Part shown: one piece after another, positions 1 through 7,598 of the stretch
How the letters are laid out: each line of letters begins with the position of its first letter
How positions within the stretch are numbered: the stretch's first letter is position 1
Assembly (NCBI RefSeq): GCF_024622045.1
Contig: NZ_JANKBP010000026.1
Strand: one strand, 5' to 3'
DNA: 14,960 nt
Origin: Rodentibacter caecimuris
Lineage (GTDB): Bacteria > Pseudomonadota > Gammaproteobacteria > Enterobacterales > Pasteurellaceae
The notes under the pieces: generated by a model
The model's database searches: none
Told to the model about the DNA's origin: nothing
What the model saw: only the letters and a program-made list of their open reading frames with translations
Translations under genes and position numbers: made by a program

Positions 1-947
1 CCGAGTTTCTTGGTTTTATCGGATAAATACAATTGCAGGGCGTCACGGGCTTTAGTTTTGACGATATCTTCACGATAGCCGTCTAATAACGTGAGAGTGA
101 CGTTAATTTGATAGTCTCGCTTGGTTGGTGCAATCACCTCTACGGTATCGCAAAGCGGTCTGCGGCGTTCAGGGCTGACATAGGCTTTAATGTCATTCAG
201 CAATCGCGCATCGGGCAAACCGGTTTTCGTCAGCACAGCAATGCGCACTAAGCCCCCACGTGGATTAGAAACATTGACATCGGCAATCTCTTGGGACACG
301 GCGCGGGTGTGATAGTCATAAGCCGCAATCGACCCACAGGTTGTAAACGCTTCAGGGGCGGCAAGGATACGCTTGCGATAGGCTTCATCATCTTCACGGG
401 CAAGCCCGCCACTTGATACATCAATATTGGTGACGGTGATATCACCGTTAAAATTGACCGCACTTTTGAGGGTTTTCACCCGCCCTAATTCCCAGCCATT
501 GCCTTGTTCGCCGGTTTGATTGCACTCGGCTTCAATTTCTACGTAAGCAATCAGTGGGGTAATCACATCATCATTTAAGGTGATAAATTCCACATTGTCT
601 GTGGCGGCAACGCGAGTACCCTTGGGGATAAAAATAGAAGGGTGTTCGCCCTGCACGCTAAAGCGTAAAATTGTGCGTGCCGGTTTATCCAACAAGCGAT
701 AACAACCAAAGGTCTCACCACATAAATCCAAGGCAAGCCCGGTAGCATATTGCGGGAAAGTTTGGCGAAAGGCTTCGTTAATCCCTTGTCGGGCTAAACT
801 TTCCCGAAACGCATAGACATTAATCAACAAGCGTTCAATCTGTGCCGGTTGTAACACTTTGCCTGTGCGTTTTTCATAATCTGCTATCGCATCACGCAAA
901 ATGCGTTCCACATTATCATCAACGGCTTTTACTTCATGTCGGTTCAT
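1..947 (-). CDS. J: Baseplate assembly protein J (P2 gpJ family), 3' end outside window
   Basis: Builds the outer wedge of the contractile-tail baseplate together with W. The minus-strand frame opens at the ATG at 947-945 and stays open to the window edge, giving 315 codons with no stop. It is therefore already a little longer than P2 gpJ (about 302 residues). The N-terminal third contains a helical segment around 'ERLLINVYAFRESLARQG'. The middle has the baseplate J-type signature 'FIPKGTRV', then 'ESG/SSGG'-like turns and 'EDDEAYRKRIL' around residues 190-205, typical of the family. The ATG overlaps the stop of W as ATGA, and GAGGTG lies 6 bases upstream, so it is translationally coupled to W. 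In P2 the next genes would be I and the tail fibre, beyond the left edge. The family assignment is firm; the C terminus cannot be seen. Confidence 0.9.
   Translation of the reverse strand, partial: MNRHEVKAVDDNVERILRDAIADYEKRTGKVLQPAQIERLLINVYAFRESLARQGINEAFRQTFPQYATGLALDLCGETFGCYRLLDKPARTILRFSVQGEHPSIFIPKGTRVAATDNVEFITLNDDVITPLIAYVEIEAECNQTGEQGNGWELGRVKTLKSAVNFNGDITVTNIDVSSGGLAREDDEAYRKRILAAPEAFTTCGSIAAYDYHTRAVSQEIADVNVSNPRGGLVRIAVLTKTGLPDARLLNDIKAYVSPERRRPLCDTVEVIAPTKRDYQINVTLTLLDGYREDIVKTKARDALQLYLSDKTKKL
457..465 (-). repeat. DNA uptake sequence (Hin type), in J
   Basis: AAGTGCGGT then CAATTTTAAC on the minus strand; flank agrees with the extended consensus. Confidence 0.85.
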
Positions 948-1309
948 TGTTTCACCTCGGTGGAATAAATCTCACGATACACATCATCAACCAGCGACCA
1001 GTGAATCCACAACTCAAAATGAGGCGCTGTACCACTGACAAGTACGCTATCAACCTCAATGCGGGTTTCCCATTTTTGTAGCGCGAGGGTGATTTCTCGC
1101 GCCATATTCGGAATCGCCACCTCTTCTGGTTGGTCGATATACTGAAAATGGTCGCTGCCAAAATCAGGGCGTAACACATCAGTGCCTTTGAGTGTATTGA
1201 GAATATTGGCAATGCACTGGTGAATATCGTCTATGCCTTGCACTACTTGGTTTTCCAAATTTGGTGCAAGTTGCCAGTGTGTTGTAAGAATGGTGTTTGG
1301 TGTATTCAT
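944..1309 (-). CDS. W: Baseplate wedge protein W (GpW/gp25 family)
   Basis: A 121-residue protein of the GpW/gp25 baseplate family (P2 gpW, T4 gp25, Mu gp46), a wedge component with a lysozyme-like fold but no enzyme activity. Residues 24-52 have the family pattern: a helix with 'DIHQCIANILNTLKGTDVLRPDFGS', where the 'G(T/S)..LRPDFGS' stretch matches the conserved R-x-D-[YF]-G-S core. A second conserved block, 'EITLALQKWETRIEV', falls around residues 71-85. Its stop overlaps the J start (ATGA). The start has only a poor Shine-Dalgarno (AAGG, 2 bases before ATG), and both lie in the 3' arm of a strong hairpin (separate entry). A 56-bp gap separates it from V, unlike the overlapping genes around it. 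Confidence 0.88.
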   Translation of the reverse strand: MNTPNTILTTHWQLAPNLENQVVQGIDDIHQCIANILNTLKGTDVLRPDFGSDHFQYIDQPEEVAIPNMAREITLALQKWETRIEVDSVLVSGTAPHFELWIHWSLVDDVYREIYSTEVKQ

Positions 1310-1332
1310 AGCCTTGATGATACAAGGCTATG
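1307..1332 (-). promoter_or_regulatory. Hairpin covering the ribosome-binding site and start codon of W
   Basis: CATAGCCTTG (1307-1316) and CAAGGCTATG (1323-1332) form a perfect 10-bp inverted repeat with a 6-base loop. In the minus-strand mRNA the 3' arm contains both AAGG and the ATG of W. When folded it would hide the whole initiation site. Control of W translation is inference; the pairing is seen directly. Confidence 0.6.
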
Positions 1333-1344
1333 CAGAAAGGCGCT

Positions 1345-1360
1345 TTTAAACTGCTTTAAA
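1345..1360. repeat. TTTAAA pair, 10-bp spacing (W-V gap)
   Basis: TTTAAA at 1345 and 1355, separated by CTGC, directly before the stop of V in genome order. Smallest member of a family of such arrays in this block. Confidence 0.6.
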
Positions 1361-1365
1361 GAAAT

Positions 1366-1971
1366 TTACTCGGGAAGACCGGTTTTACCGCCGGAATCAC
1401 CCGCGTGTTTGTGATTTTTCAAGCTGATATTATCTGCTTTTACATCACCGCTTTTCGTTTCCAGCGTACCGTTAATGGTTGCCGTAGCGCCACCACTACC
1501 ATTGCCCGTCATGCCTTGCATATAGGTTAAAGCGCCACTCACTAATAGGTTACCGGTGGTTTCGGTTTCGGGGCAATCAATCGTGACTTTAGACGGCGAT
1601 TTAATCAGCACATCGCCCACGGCAGAGACTTCCACGTTACCACTACGACGGTCGTGTTTAATCACCGTGCCGTTACTGAATTTTTTCATCCAAATATCCG
1701 CATCTTGTACCGGTGTCTGGTCTTGCTCATTATAAATTGCCCCCAGTACACAACCGCCTTCACCTTTGCTATCTAGCAATAATGCAACCAACTCGCCTAC
1801 ATCGGGTAAGCAGTAGAATTGGTTGCCGCCTGCATTGGGGGTTAAAAATGGCAACCACGCCGTTTCTAAATCGTCCAGTGCGGGAATTTTGCATCGCACT
1901 TTGTGGGTTTTCGGGTCAATTTGCGACACAATGCCTTCTTGATAGGTTGCGCCAAAATTATGAGTTTGCAT
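1366..1971 (-). CDS. V: Baseplate spike protein V (P2 gpV / Mu gp45 family)
   Basis: Central tail spike that tips the tube and pierces the outer membrane; it works as a trimer below hub protein D. It is 201 residues, close to P2 gpV (211). Residues 10-75 are the OB-fold domain, with 'GIVSQIDPKTHKVRCKI' and 'WLPFLTPNAGGNQFYCLPDVGELVALLLD', a strong match to the family. Residues 120-190 are a repetitive beta-helix-like region rich in T, G and S. Near the C terminus 'NHKHAG' supplies the HxH pair that binds an iron ion at the spike tip in P2 gpV. The start is chosen by GGAG 7 bases upstream. It overlaps the end of D by 14 bp. Confidence 0.93.
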   Translation of the reverse strand: MQTHNFGATYQEGIVSQIDPKTHKVRCKIPALDDLETAWLPFLTPNAGGNQFYCLPDVGELVALLLDSKGEGGCVLGAIYNEQDQTPVQDADIWMKKFSNGTVIKHDRRSGNVEVSAVGDVLIKSPSKVTIDCPETETTGNLLVSGALTYMQGMTGNGSGGATATINGTLETKSGDVKADNISLKNHKHAGDSGGKTGLPE

Positions 1972-3022
1972 TTGTCATCTCCATGCCGAGCGTTAGTAAA
2001 TCATCGGGGATAAATTCCAACATTCGCACTTCGATGTTGGTAATGTAACCTTGAGAACGTGAAATACTGTGCCGTGATTGCTTGATTAAATATTTCCCCG
2101 AAAATACGCCCAAATTGCGTAATAAAATGGTCGAGCCAGCAACGAGTTTAGGGTTGCCAATCACCGTAATATCACCCGCACTTTGGTCTTCATTTTGAGA
2201 CGACAATGCCGCATCACCCATTGCGTCAATTTGCTCTTGGCTTTCGCCTCGTGTGGTGATTTTCAGCGTATCACCACTGGCGGTTTGGGCTTGTTTTAGT
2301 TTCGGGCGAAGTGCAGTGGCTTTTTTCGATTTTTTCACCACTTTTTTGCCGTTGGTGTCAAACCCTTTAATTTCTACCTGTTTTGCTGTGTCCTTAATAC
2401 GGTCTCTAAGTCGAATACTTTTACACTGACTTTCATCCAACACAGCAACCGGCTCACTTTGACCCAGCTCGGTTTTATCGGTAAAGACAAGCTGGTTGCC
2501 GACAATTTTGAAACTATGATGATATTCACGGGCAAGGCGTGTTAAAAATTCCACATCACGCTCGTGGTATTGAGTAATGCGCTGAATCTGAACAGGGCGA
2601 ATTTTACCCACGACTTTTAACTTCAAACGTTGTGCAACTAAAGCGACAACTTGTGCAAGCGTGGTGTTCTCATAGGCTTTCGGTTTAAGCGTGCGGTTGG
2701 ATTTAGTAATCCCTGTTGATAAGGCACGTAAGGTAATACTTGAAGGGCGGTATTGATATTCCACTTCATCAATTTCAAACCCCCCAATATCGACTAATGG
2801 CTCGCCTTGATAGCCAATCGCTGCTTTAAGTTTATCGCCTTGGGTCGGAAACCATTGCCGAATCCATTTACCGCTGATGTCCTCAAATTGCACAGAAAGC
2901 TCGTCTGATTGCCCCTCAAGATAGTCGGTATAAGTGAGTTCAATCAAAGACGGTTCAATATCGGCGGTGATATTGGTTTTCTCGTAAAACAGGGTAAAGT
3001 CCGGGCATTGTACGCTAATCAT
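1958..3022 (-). CDS. D: Tail hub / late control D protein (P2 gpD family)
   Basis: Baseplate hub that links the tube to the spike; related to Mu gp44 (P) and T4 gp27. The P2 name 'late control' is historical. It is 354 residues. The N-terminal half has the gpD pattern 'LTYTDYLEGQSDELSVQFED' at 28-47 and 'WFPTQGDKLKAAIGY' near 56-70. 'RTLKPKAYENTTLAQVVALVAQRLKL' at about 112-137 and 'YHERDVEFLTRLAREYHHSF' near 152-171 are also typical. The C-terminal end ('SISRSQGYITNIEVRML' near 322-338) matches the second hub barrel. A lysine-rich linker lies around 225-240. AAGGGGA precedes the ATG at 3022. The start overlaps X by 8 bp and the end overlaps V by 14 bp, which implies tight coupling. Confidence 0.92.
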   Translation of the reverse strand: MISVQCPDFTLFYEKTNITADIEPSLIELTYTDYLEGQSDELSVQFEDISGKWIRQWFPTQGDKLKAAIGYQGEPLVDIGGFEIDEVEYQYRPSSITLRALSTGITKSNRTLKPKAYENTTLAQVVALVAQRLKLKVVGKIRPVQIQRITQYHERDVEFLTRLAREYHHSFKIVGNQLVFTDKTELGQSEPVAVLDESQCKSIRLRDRIKDTAKQVEIKGFDTNGKKVVKKSKKATALRPKLKQAQTASGDTLKITTRGESQEQIDAMGDAALSSQNEDQSAGDITVIGNPKLVAGSTILLRNLGVFSGKYLIKQSRHSISRSQGYITNIEVRMLEFIPDDLLTLGMEMTNANS

Positions 3023-3245
3023 TATTTCCCCTTAACCATGGCGGTAGATTTTCATTTTGAGCCGGTTTGATATTCAGCACAGGAATATAAACCGTCTCAC
3101 CGGTCGGCAACACTTCACAAAAACTGATATGCGGATTCGCCTCAATGATACGGGCATAATCAAGCGCATTACCGTAATAGTAATAGGCAAGGCTATCCCA
3201 ACGTTCACCTTGCTTGACGGTGTGTTTAAGCACGGTTTGAGTCAT
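3015..3245 (-). CDS. X: Tail protein X (LysM-like)
   Basis: Small tail protein of the P2 gpX family, with a LysM-like fold thought to sit in the baseplate or tube region. Read from the ATG at 3245 it is 76 residues (P2 gpX: 67). 'HTVKQGERWDSLAYYYYG' at about residues 7-24 and 'IIEANPHI...LPTGETVYIPVL' after it give the usual LysM pattern. An upstream in-frame ATG at 3293 exists but has no ribosome site and would add a basic, cysteine-containing tail inside U. The chosen start has a perfect AGGAGG 7 bases upstream. It overlaps the 3' end of U by 20 bp and D by 8 bp. Confidence 0.88.
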   Translation of the reverse strand: MTQTVLKHTVKQGERWDSLAYYYYGNALDYARIIEANPHISFCEVLPTGETVYIPVLNIKPAQNENLPPWLRGNND

Positions 3246-4173
3246 TATTTGCCTCCTGATTATCTTGATTCTGTTCATCCGTGCGCAACACAATCCAAGC
3301 GGTCATATTTGCCACAGGCGCACTTAAACTATCGACCCGCTCATTGATATTGGTCAGCGCATTGTCAGAAGGAGTGAACCAGTCTTCCCACCCGGTTTCA
3401 TTTGCTTGACTGAAATTTTGTTTCATCTGCTGTAAATCAGCATAAATCGCTGTGACATCGCGACTAAATTCAGCGACGACCGGCAACACTTGGCGCACAC
3501 TATCAAAACCGGATTGCATACCAACTAACTTCCCAAAATTTTCTAATGCGCTGTCTAAATTTGTTATTGTTCCCGGTAAATAGGCAAGAGCCGAAACAGG
3601 ATCATCAGCAAGCTGGCGAATCACCGCAACGGTGTTGCGTACTTCATCAACCGCACGCTTGCCTTGGTTATAAATTTCCACGCCACGACTCACGACCGTT
3701 TTCACGGTTGAGAGTGTAGCGCTTAAACCTTGTGGCAACATTGATCCTAATAACGATTTACCCCCAATATTTAATGCCGCGCCTAATAACCCTTGTGTAC
3801 TGTTCCCCACAAATTCAGTCAGGCTGATTGTCATCTCACGGCAAAGGGCATTACCTTTGGCGTCGGTAAAAAGCGTCGTTGAGGAAATATCAGTAATGAC
3901 ATAATTGCCTTTATATTTGCCCGCCCCCCAAATCAAAGCGAGGGCTTCTTGCTTGGCTTTGGCGGCAAGCAAGGCTTGATAGCGACTTTCCACGCCACCA
4001 ATTTTATGGTGCAGACGAATAGCAAAAGACAGTTCAGTTAGTTTTTCACCCATTGCCTGCAAGCGTGGTTTGCCTTTCAGTACTGCGTGTTCGGCAAAAT
4101 CTGCGGAATGAGTTTCAGAAAAATCCGTCAGATTGACCGGCTCAAAGGCAATATTGCCTAGCATAAAATACAT
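3226..4173 (-). CDS. U: Tail protein U with long C-terminal extension (P2 gpU family)
   Basis: The first 125 or so residues match P2 gpU: 'MLGNIAFEPVNLTDFSETHSADFAEH' at the start, the 'LxxxGE.L.ELSFAIRLH' segment near 41-57 and 'GKYKGNYVITDISST' near 87-101. gpU is needed for tail completion in P2. The remaining 190 residues are extra: P2 gpU is about 159 residues, this protein 315. The extension begins with a glycine/alanine-rich stretch (130-150), then helical segments rich in V, A, Q and N, with no motif I recognise. Its ATG overlaps the tape measure stop (TAATG), with GGAGAG about 8 bases upstream. A true fusion or long-form subfamily is likely, since the frame has no break. Confidence 0.85.
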   Translation of the reverse strand: MYFMLGNIAFEPVNLTDFSETHSADFAEHAVLKGKPRLQAMGEKLTELSFAIRLHHKIGGVESRYQALLAAKAKQEALALIWGAGKYKGNYVITDISSTTLFTDAKGNALCREMTISLTEFVGNSTQGLLGAALNIGGKSLLGSMLPQGLSATLSTVKTVVSRGVEIYNQGKRAVDEVRNTVAVIRQLADDPVSALAYLPGTITNLDSALENFGKLVGMQSGFDSVRQVLPVVAEFSRDVTAIYADLQQMKQNFSQANETGWEDWFTPSDNALTNINERVDSLSAPVANMTAWIVLRTDEQNQDNQEANNDSNRA

Positions 4174-6827
4174 TAGTAAGCTCTCCGTCTATATTGATCC
4201 TTTTCACGATTTATCGTATCAATAATCAAACGCTGAAGTTCGCTTAAAGTCATATTAAACCCCTGTTGAAGGTCATTTAAAATGCCATCTTTGCTTTGAT
4301 TTTCATTGAGTTGAATCGTTGGACTAAAATGCACCACAATGCCGTTTTGATTGGTTTCATTGTGTGCCACTGCATGGCGATTTAACGGCTGATAATCGCT
4401 AAAAATAGAAGATTGTCCCGTTGCATTTGGGTTAAAATCAGGTGTTCGGAAATCCGCAGGCTGATTTAGCCCGAGGAGATTGCCGATAAAATTTGCTCCG
4501 ACTTTGATGTCATCCCACAAAGATCCTAAAAAGCCTTTTTTCTCGTTTAATAACGGTTTAAATACGGTTTCAGCGCCATTTAAAACGGGTTCAAATTTGA
4601 CCGCACTTTTTGCAATCGGCGCATGAACCACCGGTGCGAGCAGTTTTTTCGGTGCGGCTTTTTTCACTTTCTTGCTCATTTTATCCACAGCTTTTGTGGC
4701 TTTTAGGGCGTTATCGGCAATGCCAATGGCAAGCCCTGCAACAATATTTTCACCGTAGCCCTTAAATACACGTGATGGTGAATGGATTTCCATTTCACCG
4801 GTAAACCAACCCTTGATAGATTGACCCAACCCGATCACCCATTCTTTCGCCCCCGCCCATGCGTTACGAATCCCATTGACTAAACCATTAATAAGATTTG
4901 AGCCGAATTCGGTAAATTTAGCCGGCATATCAATGCCAAACCACGACAGCACCGAAGAAAAGATTTGTTGGAATAAACCCAGTGGCGACCAGTTTAAAAT
5001 CGTGGCGGTAATGTTACCGATGCCGGAGCTAAAGAAAGTTTTGATATTTTCCCAAATATTGCCAAACCAAGCGGGAATACCGTTCCAAACATCTGACAAA
5101 AATTGCCCACAAGCCGCTGCTTTTTCACCAATCCATTGCCACATTTGACTAAATTTTTCACTTACCCAGTCCCAGTTATCCCAAAGTAAATAGGCAAGCC
5201 CTGCAATTACCGCTACCGCAATGCCGATGGGATTGGTAAGGAAGGCTCGACCAACAAAAATAATGGCTTTTCCAACCATCATTAAGCCTTTTAATAAACC
5301 GCCCATTAGGGTCACGCCAAGTTTTGCCGCTAAAAGCGCCATTTTGCCAAACCAGCCTATGAGATAACCAACACCATAAGCTAGTTTAAGCATCACAGGG
5401 AGCAATAATTTGCCGATACTTCCGGCAAGCCAGAATATCCCTTTTGAAATCAAAGCAATAACCGAGCCGCCAAAAGATAAGACTGTCCATGCCATTTTGA
5501 CGACGGAGATCACTTTTAATACTCCCCAAGTCAGCAAACTTAAACCACCGACAATCGCTGAAAAACCGGCAATAGCACCTATACCATAGGTTGCCCATTT
5601 CGCAATCTCACCCATTAAATCTGAGTTTGTATTGACAAAATTGGTGACTTCAATCACTAAAGGTTGTAACCAACCGACAAAATCATTAATCACCGGGAGG
5701 ACATAGTTCCCCACACCAATGGCAAGGCTTGTGAAACTATTAGTAAGTTTGGTGAGTGAGGCTTCAGTCGTTGCGGCTCGGGCATTAAATTCTTTATCCA
5801 TGCTACCCAAATAGCGCAGATTACCGTTTTCATCAGTTTCCTTGAGTTGTCTTAGGCTCTTTTCCAATAATTCAGTGTTACCCGCAAGCACTGCAACGTC
5901 ATCAGCATATTCTCGACCGAAAAGATCAACCAATATGCCCATTGCCTGCTCTTTCGGGAGTTTTTCAACACGTTTGATAAAGTCGACTACTGCACCCTCA
6001 CCGTCTTTAGCTATGTTTTTCTTGAGTTGTTTAGCAGATATGCCTATTTTCTTTAATGCCCCCTGAAACGCTTTGCCGCCTTTTTCTGCAGTCATCAGTT
6101 TAGTGAGCATGCCATTGATTGCTGTACCAGCTACTTCGGGCGTTTTACCCAATGAGATAAAGGTATTAGAAAGTGCGGCTGCCGCATTTTCCGTTAAACC
6201 GAATTGTTTCGCCGTTCCACCTATTCGCCCTAGAGTGTTGACAATATCAGAGGCTTTTGCCGGGCTTGAGTTTGATAAATCGTTAATGGCATCACCAAGT
6301 TTACCAATTTCGCTAATAGGGATTTTGTACACATTAGCCAGTTTTGCCATAGCTTCACCGCTTTGGTCGGCTGATATATCAAAGGCGACAGACATTTTCG
6401 CAATGGTAGTCGTAAAGGCTGTGATATCCTCTTCTGCTACGCCAAGTTGTCCCCCCGAAGCGGCAATAGCCGCGAGTTCCTTACCTGTCATTGGAATCGT
6501 ATGGGTTAAATCAAGGAGATCTTTAGAAAGTTTTTTAAACCCCTCGGGTGTTTTAAAATCCACAACTTTTTTTACATCCGCCATGGCACTTTCAAATTCA
6601 ATGGCGGGTTTTGCCATAGCGACGACAGAACCACCCAACGCAGTAAGCGTTGCCGCACTACTTTTCATACCGGCAACCGATAATTTATTGAGCGTCTCCA
6701 TTTTTTGAGAAAGGTTTTGACTGCTATCGGTTAAAGATTTCAGGGTATTTTTAATTTGATTAATGCCCGAAATTGCACCACCAACTGCTGCGCCAATCAC
6801 TAAACTAATTGCAAGATTTGATGACAT
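4173..6827 (-). CDS. T: Tail tape measure protein (TP901 family)
   Basis: Sets tail length and is ejected ahead of the DNA. It is 884 residues. The TP901-type core starts about residue 75 with 'EFESAMADVKKVVDF', then 'LSKDLLDLTHTIPMTGKELAAIAASGGQLGV' and 'SNTFISLGKTPEVAGTAINGMLTKL', which are classic. Residues about 405-560 are a run of hydrophobic, glycine-rich helices, as expected of the part that may span the inner membrane. The 'HSPSRVF..YGENIVAGLAIGI' box near residue 680 is common in the C-terminal third of such proteins. The start at 6827 has AAGGA 9 bases upstream. The region just before it is occupied by an antisense gene and carries that gene's promoter. Confidence 0.94.
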   Translation of the reverse strand: MSSNLAISLVIGAAVGGAISGINQIKNTLKSLTDSSQNLSQKMETLNKLSVAGMKSSAATLTALGGSVVAMAKPAIEFESAMADVKKVVDFKTPEGFKKLSKDLLDLTHTIPMTGKELAAIAASGGQLGVAEEDITAFTTTIAKMSVAFDISADQSGEAMAKLANVYKIPISEIGKLGDAINDLSNSSPAKASDIVNTLGRIGGTAKQFGLTENAAAALSNTFISLGKTPEVAGTAINGMLTKLMTAEKGGKAFQGALKKIGISAKQLKKNIAKDGEGAVVDFIKRVEKLPKEQAMGILVDLFGREYADDVAVLAGNTELLEKSLRQLKETDENGNLRYLGSMDKEFNARAATTEASLTKLTNSFTSLAIGVGNYVLPVINDFVGWLQPLVIEVTNFVNTNSDLMGEIAKWATYGIGAIAGFSAIVGGLSLLTWGVLKVISVVKMAWTVLSFGGSVIALISKGIFWLAGSIGKLLLPVMLKLAYGVGYLIGWFGKMALLAAKLGVTLMGGLLKGLMMVGKAIIFVGRAFLTNPIGIAVAVIAGLAYLLWDNWDWVSEKFSQMWQWIGEKAAACGQFLSDVWNGIPAWFGNIWENIKTFFSSGIGNITATILNWSPLGLFQQIFSSVLSWFGIDMPAKFTEFGSNLINGLVNGIRNAWAGAKEWVIGLGQSIKGWFTGEMEIHSPSRVFKGYGENIVAGLAIGIADNALKATKAVDKMSKKVKKAAPKKLLAPVVHAPIAKSAVKFEPVLNGAETVFKPLLNEKKGFLGSLWDDIKVGANFIGNLLGLNQPADFRTPDFNPNATGQSSIFSDYQPLNRHAVAHNETNQNGIVVHFSPTIQLNENQSKDGILNDLQQGFNMTLSELQRLIIDTINREKDQYRRRAY
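4600..4608 (-). repeat. DNA uptake sequence (Hin type), in tape measure gene
   Basis: AAGTGCGGT then CAAATTTGAAC on the minus strand; the best extended match in the window, in the poorly conserved C-terminal third of the protein. Confidence 0.85.
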
Positions 6828-6837
6828 GGTTTATAGT
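6809..6837 (+). promoter_or_regulatory. Sigma70-like promoter for the plus-strand membrane-protein gene
   Basis: TTGCAA (6809-6814), exactly 17 bases, then TATAGT (6832-6837): 4/6 and 5/6 matches to consensus. Transcription would start near 6844, about 20 bases before the ATG at 6864. The promoter lies inside the 5' end of the tape measure gene. Seen by eye only. Confidence 0.55.
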
Positions 6838-6863
6838 CCTTCTAAACGAGTAAAGGGGGGAAT

Positions 6864-7133
6864 ATGTTCAAACTATTTGATGAATTACTGGGGCTAATTG
6901 GCTATGTGATTACAGGCGTTTTAGGCGTTGTAATTGTGGCTGTTGGTTTTACCCTTTATCCAACCATTACATCAATTATTCTCGGTTCGTTGGTTATTTC
7001 GCCTTTTGTTCCAACACTTGAAAAAGTGCTTAAACGTTTGGAAAAGCGAATATATCAGAGACAGCCGCAGGCTAATCTCACCAAAGAAACAATGCACGCT
7101 TTCAAAGATGGTTTTAATAAAGCCTTCAAGTAA
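6864..7133 (+). CDS. Small membrane protein, plus strand; moron candidate
   Basis: An 89-residue protein I do not recognise. Residues 9-50 are almost entirely hydrophobic and can form one long or two short membrane helices (about 10-30 and 33-50, broken at 'LYPT'). Residues 54-68 are basic ('KVLKRLEKRIYQR'), followed by a soluble tail, so an inner-membrane protein with a cytoplasmic C terminus is likely. The ATG follows AAAGGGGGG by 3 bases. It is the only long frame in the 318-bp gap between the chaperone and tape measure genes, it opposes both, and it has its own promoter-like site and terminator. Such units are often expressed in the lysogen, and small membrane proteins of this kind can block superinfection. 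That role is inference from context only. Confidence 0.7.
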   Translation: MFKLFDELLGLIGYVITGVLGVVIVAVGFTLYPTITSIILGSLVISPFVPTLEKVLKRLEKRIYQRQPQANLTKETMHAFKDGFNKAFK

Positions 7134-7137
7134 GAAC

Positions 7138-7160
7138 AAAGCCGCTTAAATAGCGGCTTT
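7138..7160 (+). terminator. Rho-independent terminator, shared with the end of E'
   Basis: AAAGCCGCT (7138-7146), 5-base loop, AGCGGCTTT (7152-7160): a perfect 9-bp stem, 4 bases after the stop of the plus-strand gene. The same palindrome encodes the last codons of the minus-strand E' frame, whose TAA (7148-7146) starts in the loop. The T tract is short on both strands. Confidence 0.65.
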
Positions 7161-7549
7161 CGTATAATTGGCTTTTATCTGCCGTTGAGCTTGAATAAGC
7201 CACCGTTCAACTTCATCCAGTGTCATCTCTTCCAACTCGGAATGAGCAAAACCAAACCAAAACGCTAAATCCGCCAATGCCGCATTAAGTTGTGCTAGTT
7301 CAACTTTCCCTTTTGCATTTTTTCTACCACCTCGGAAACCCGCTTGAAGTCGGCAATATCCAGTTCATCAATATCTTCCGGCACAAGACCTGTAGCGATA
7401 GAAATCAAACTAATACTTTGTTCGATTTCTGTACTACCTTTCATATTGCGAATATCTTTGACCTTTGGGCGACGGATTTTTAACTCGTTGAGAAGCTTAC
7501 CTTCACCGTCAGTGATAGGAAATAGAAGAGTGAGAGTGACATCAGTCAT
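7146..7549 (-). CDS. E': Tail assembly chaperone, frameshifted long form (E+E')
   Basis: Translation shifts -1 at GGGAAAG and continues 52 codons in the second frame. Zero-frame codons 1-82 run 7549-7304, then base 7304 is reread and the -1 frame runs to TAA at 7148-7146, giving 134 residues (P2 E+E' is 142). The extension begins 'VELAQLNAALADLAFWFGFAHSELEEM' and continues with 'DEVERWLIQAQRQ', an acidic/aromatic helical domain like other E' parts. It has no start codon or ribosome site of its own, and no other reason to be open. The long form recruits tube subunits to the tape measure in related phages. The open second frame, the slippery site and the position agree. Confidence 0.8.
7295..7549 (-). 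CDS. E: Tail assembly chaperone, short form (P2 gpE-like)
   Basis: An 84-residue zero-frame product. By position (after the tube, before the tape measure) and sequence it is the short tail chaperone that coats the tape measure during tube assembly. The N-terminal 30 residues are beta-rich ('VTLTLLFPITDGEGKLLNELKIRRPKVKDIR'), typical of these proteins. 'GLVPEDIDELDIADFKRVSEVVEKM' near 54-78 is the family's conserved helix, seen in P2 E and in many phage 'tail assembly chaperone' entries. ATG at 7549. Most ribosomes should end here at TAG; a minority shift to make the long form. Confidence 0.82.
   Translation of the reverse strand: MTDVTLTLLFPITDGEGKLLNELKIRRPKVKDIRNMKGSTEIEQSISLISIATGLVPEDIDELDIADFKRVSEVVEKMQKGKLN
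7304..7310 (-). promoter_or_regulatory. Programmed -1 frameshift site GGGAAAG
   Basis: Minus-strand codons read AAG GGA AAG TTG AAC TAG, so the heptamer is G GGA AAG in the zero frame. This is identical to the slippery sequence of the lambda G/GT chaperone. Slippage gives GGG AAA. It lies 2 codons before the zero-frame stop. Confidence 0.8.
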
Positions 7550-7598
7550 AAAAAAACTCCTTTGTGAGTAGGTTGTTTAACTTTCACAAAGAAGTTTA

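Noticed and set aside
3015..3293. Longer X protein starting at 3293
   Set aside because: No ribosome site and a non-homologous 16-residue N terminus; the ATG at 3245 has AGGAGG.
6073..6708. 211-codon plus-strand ORF
   Set aside because: Lies entirely inside the tape measure gene in antisense; no ribosome site and no recognisable protein.
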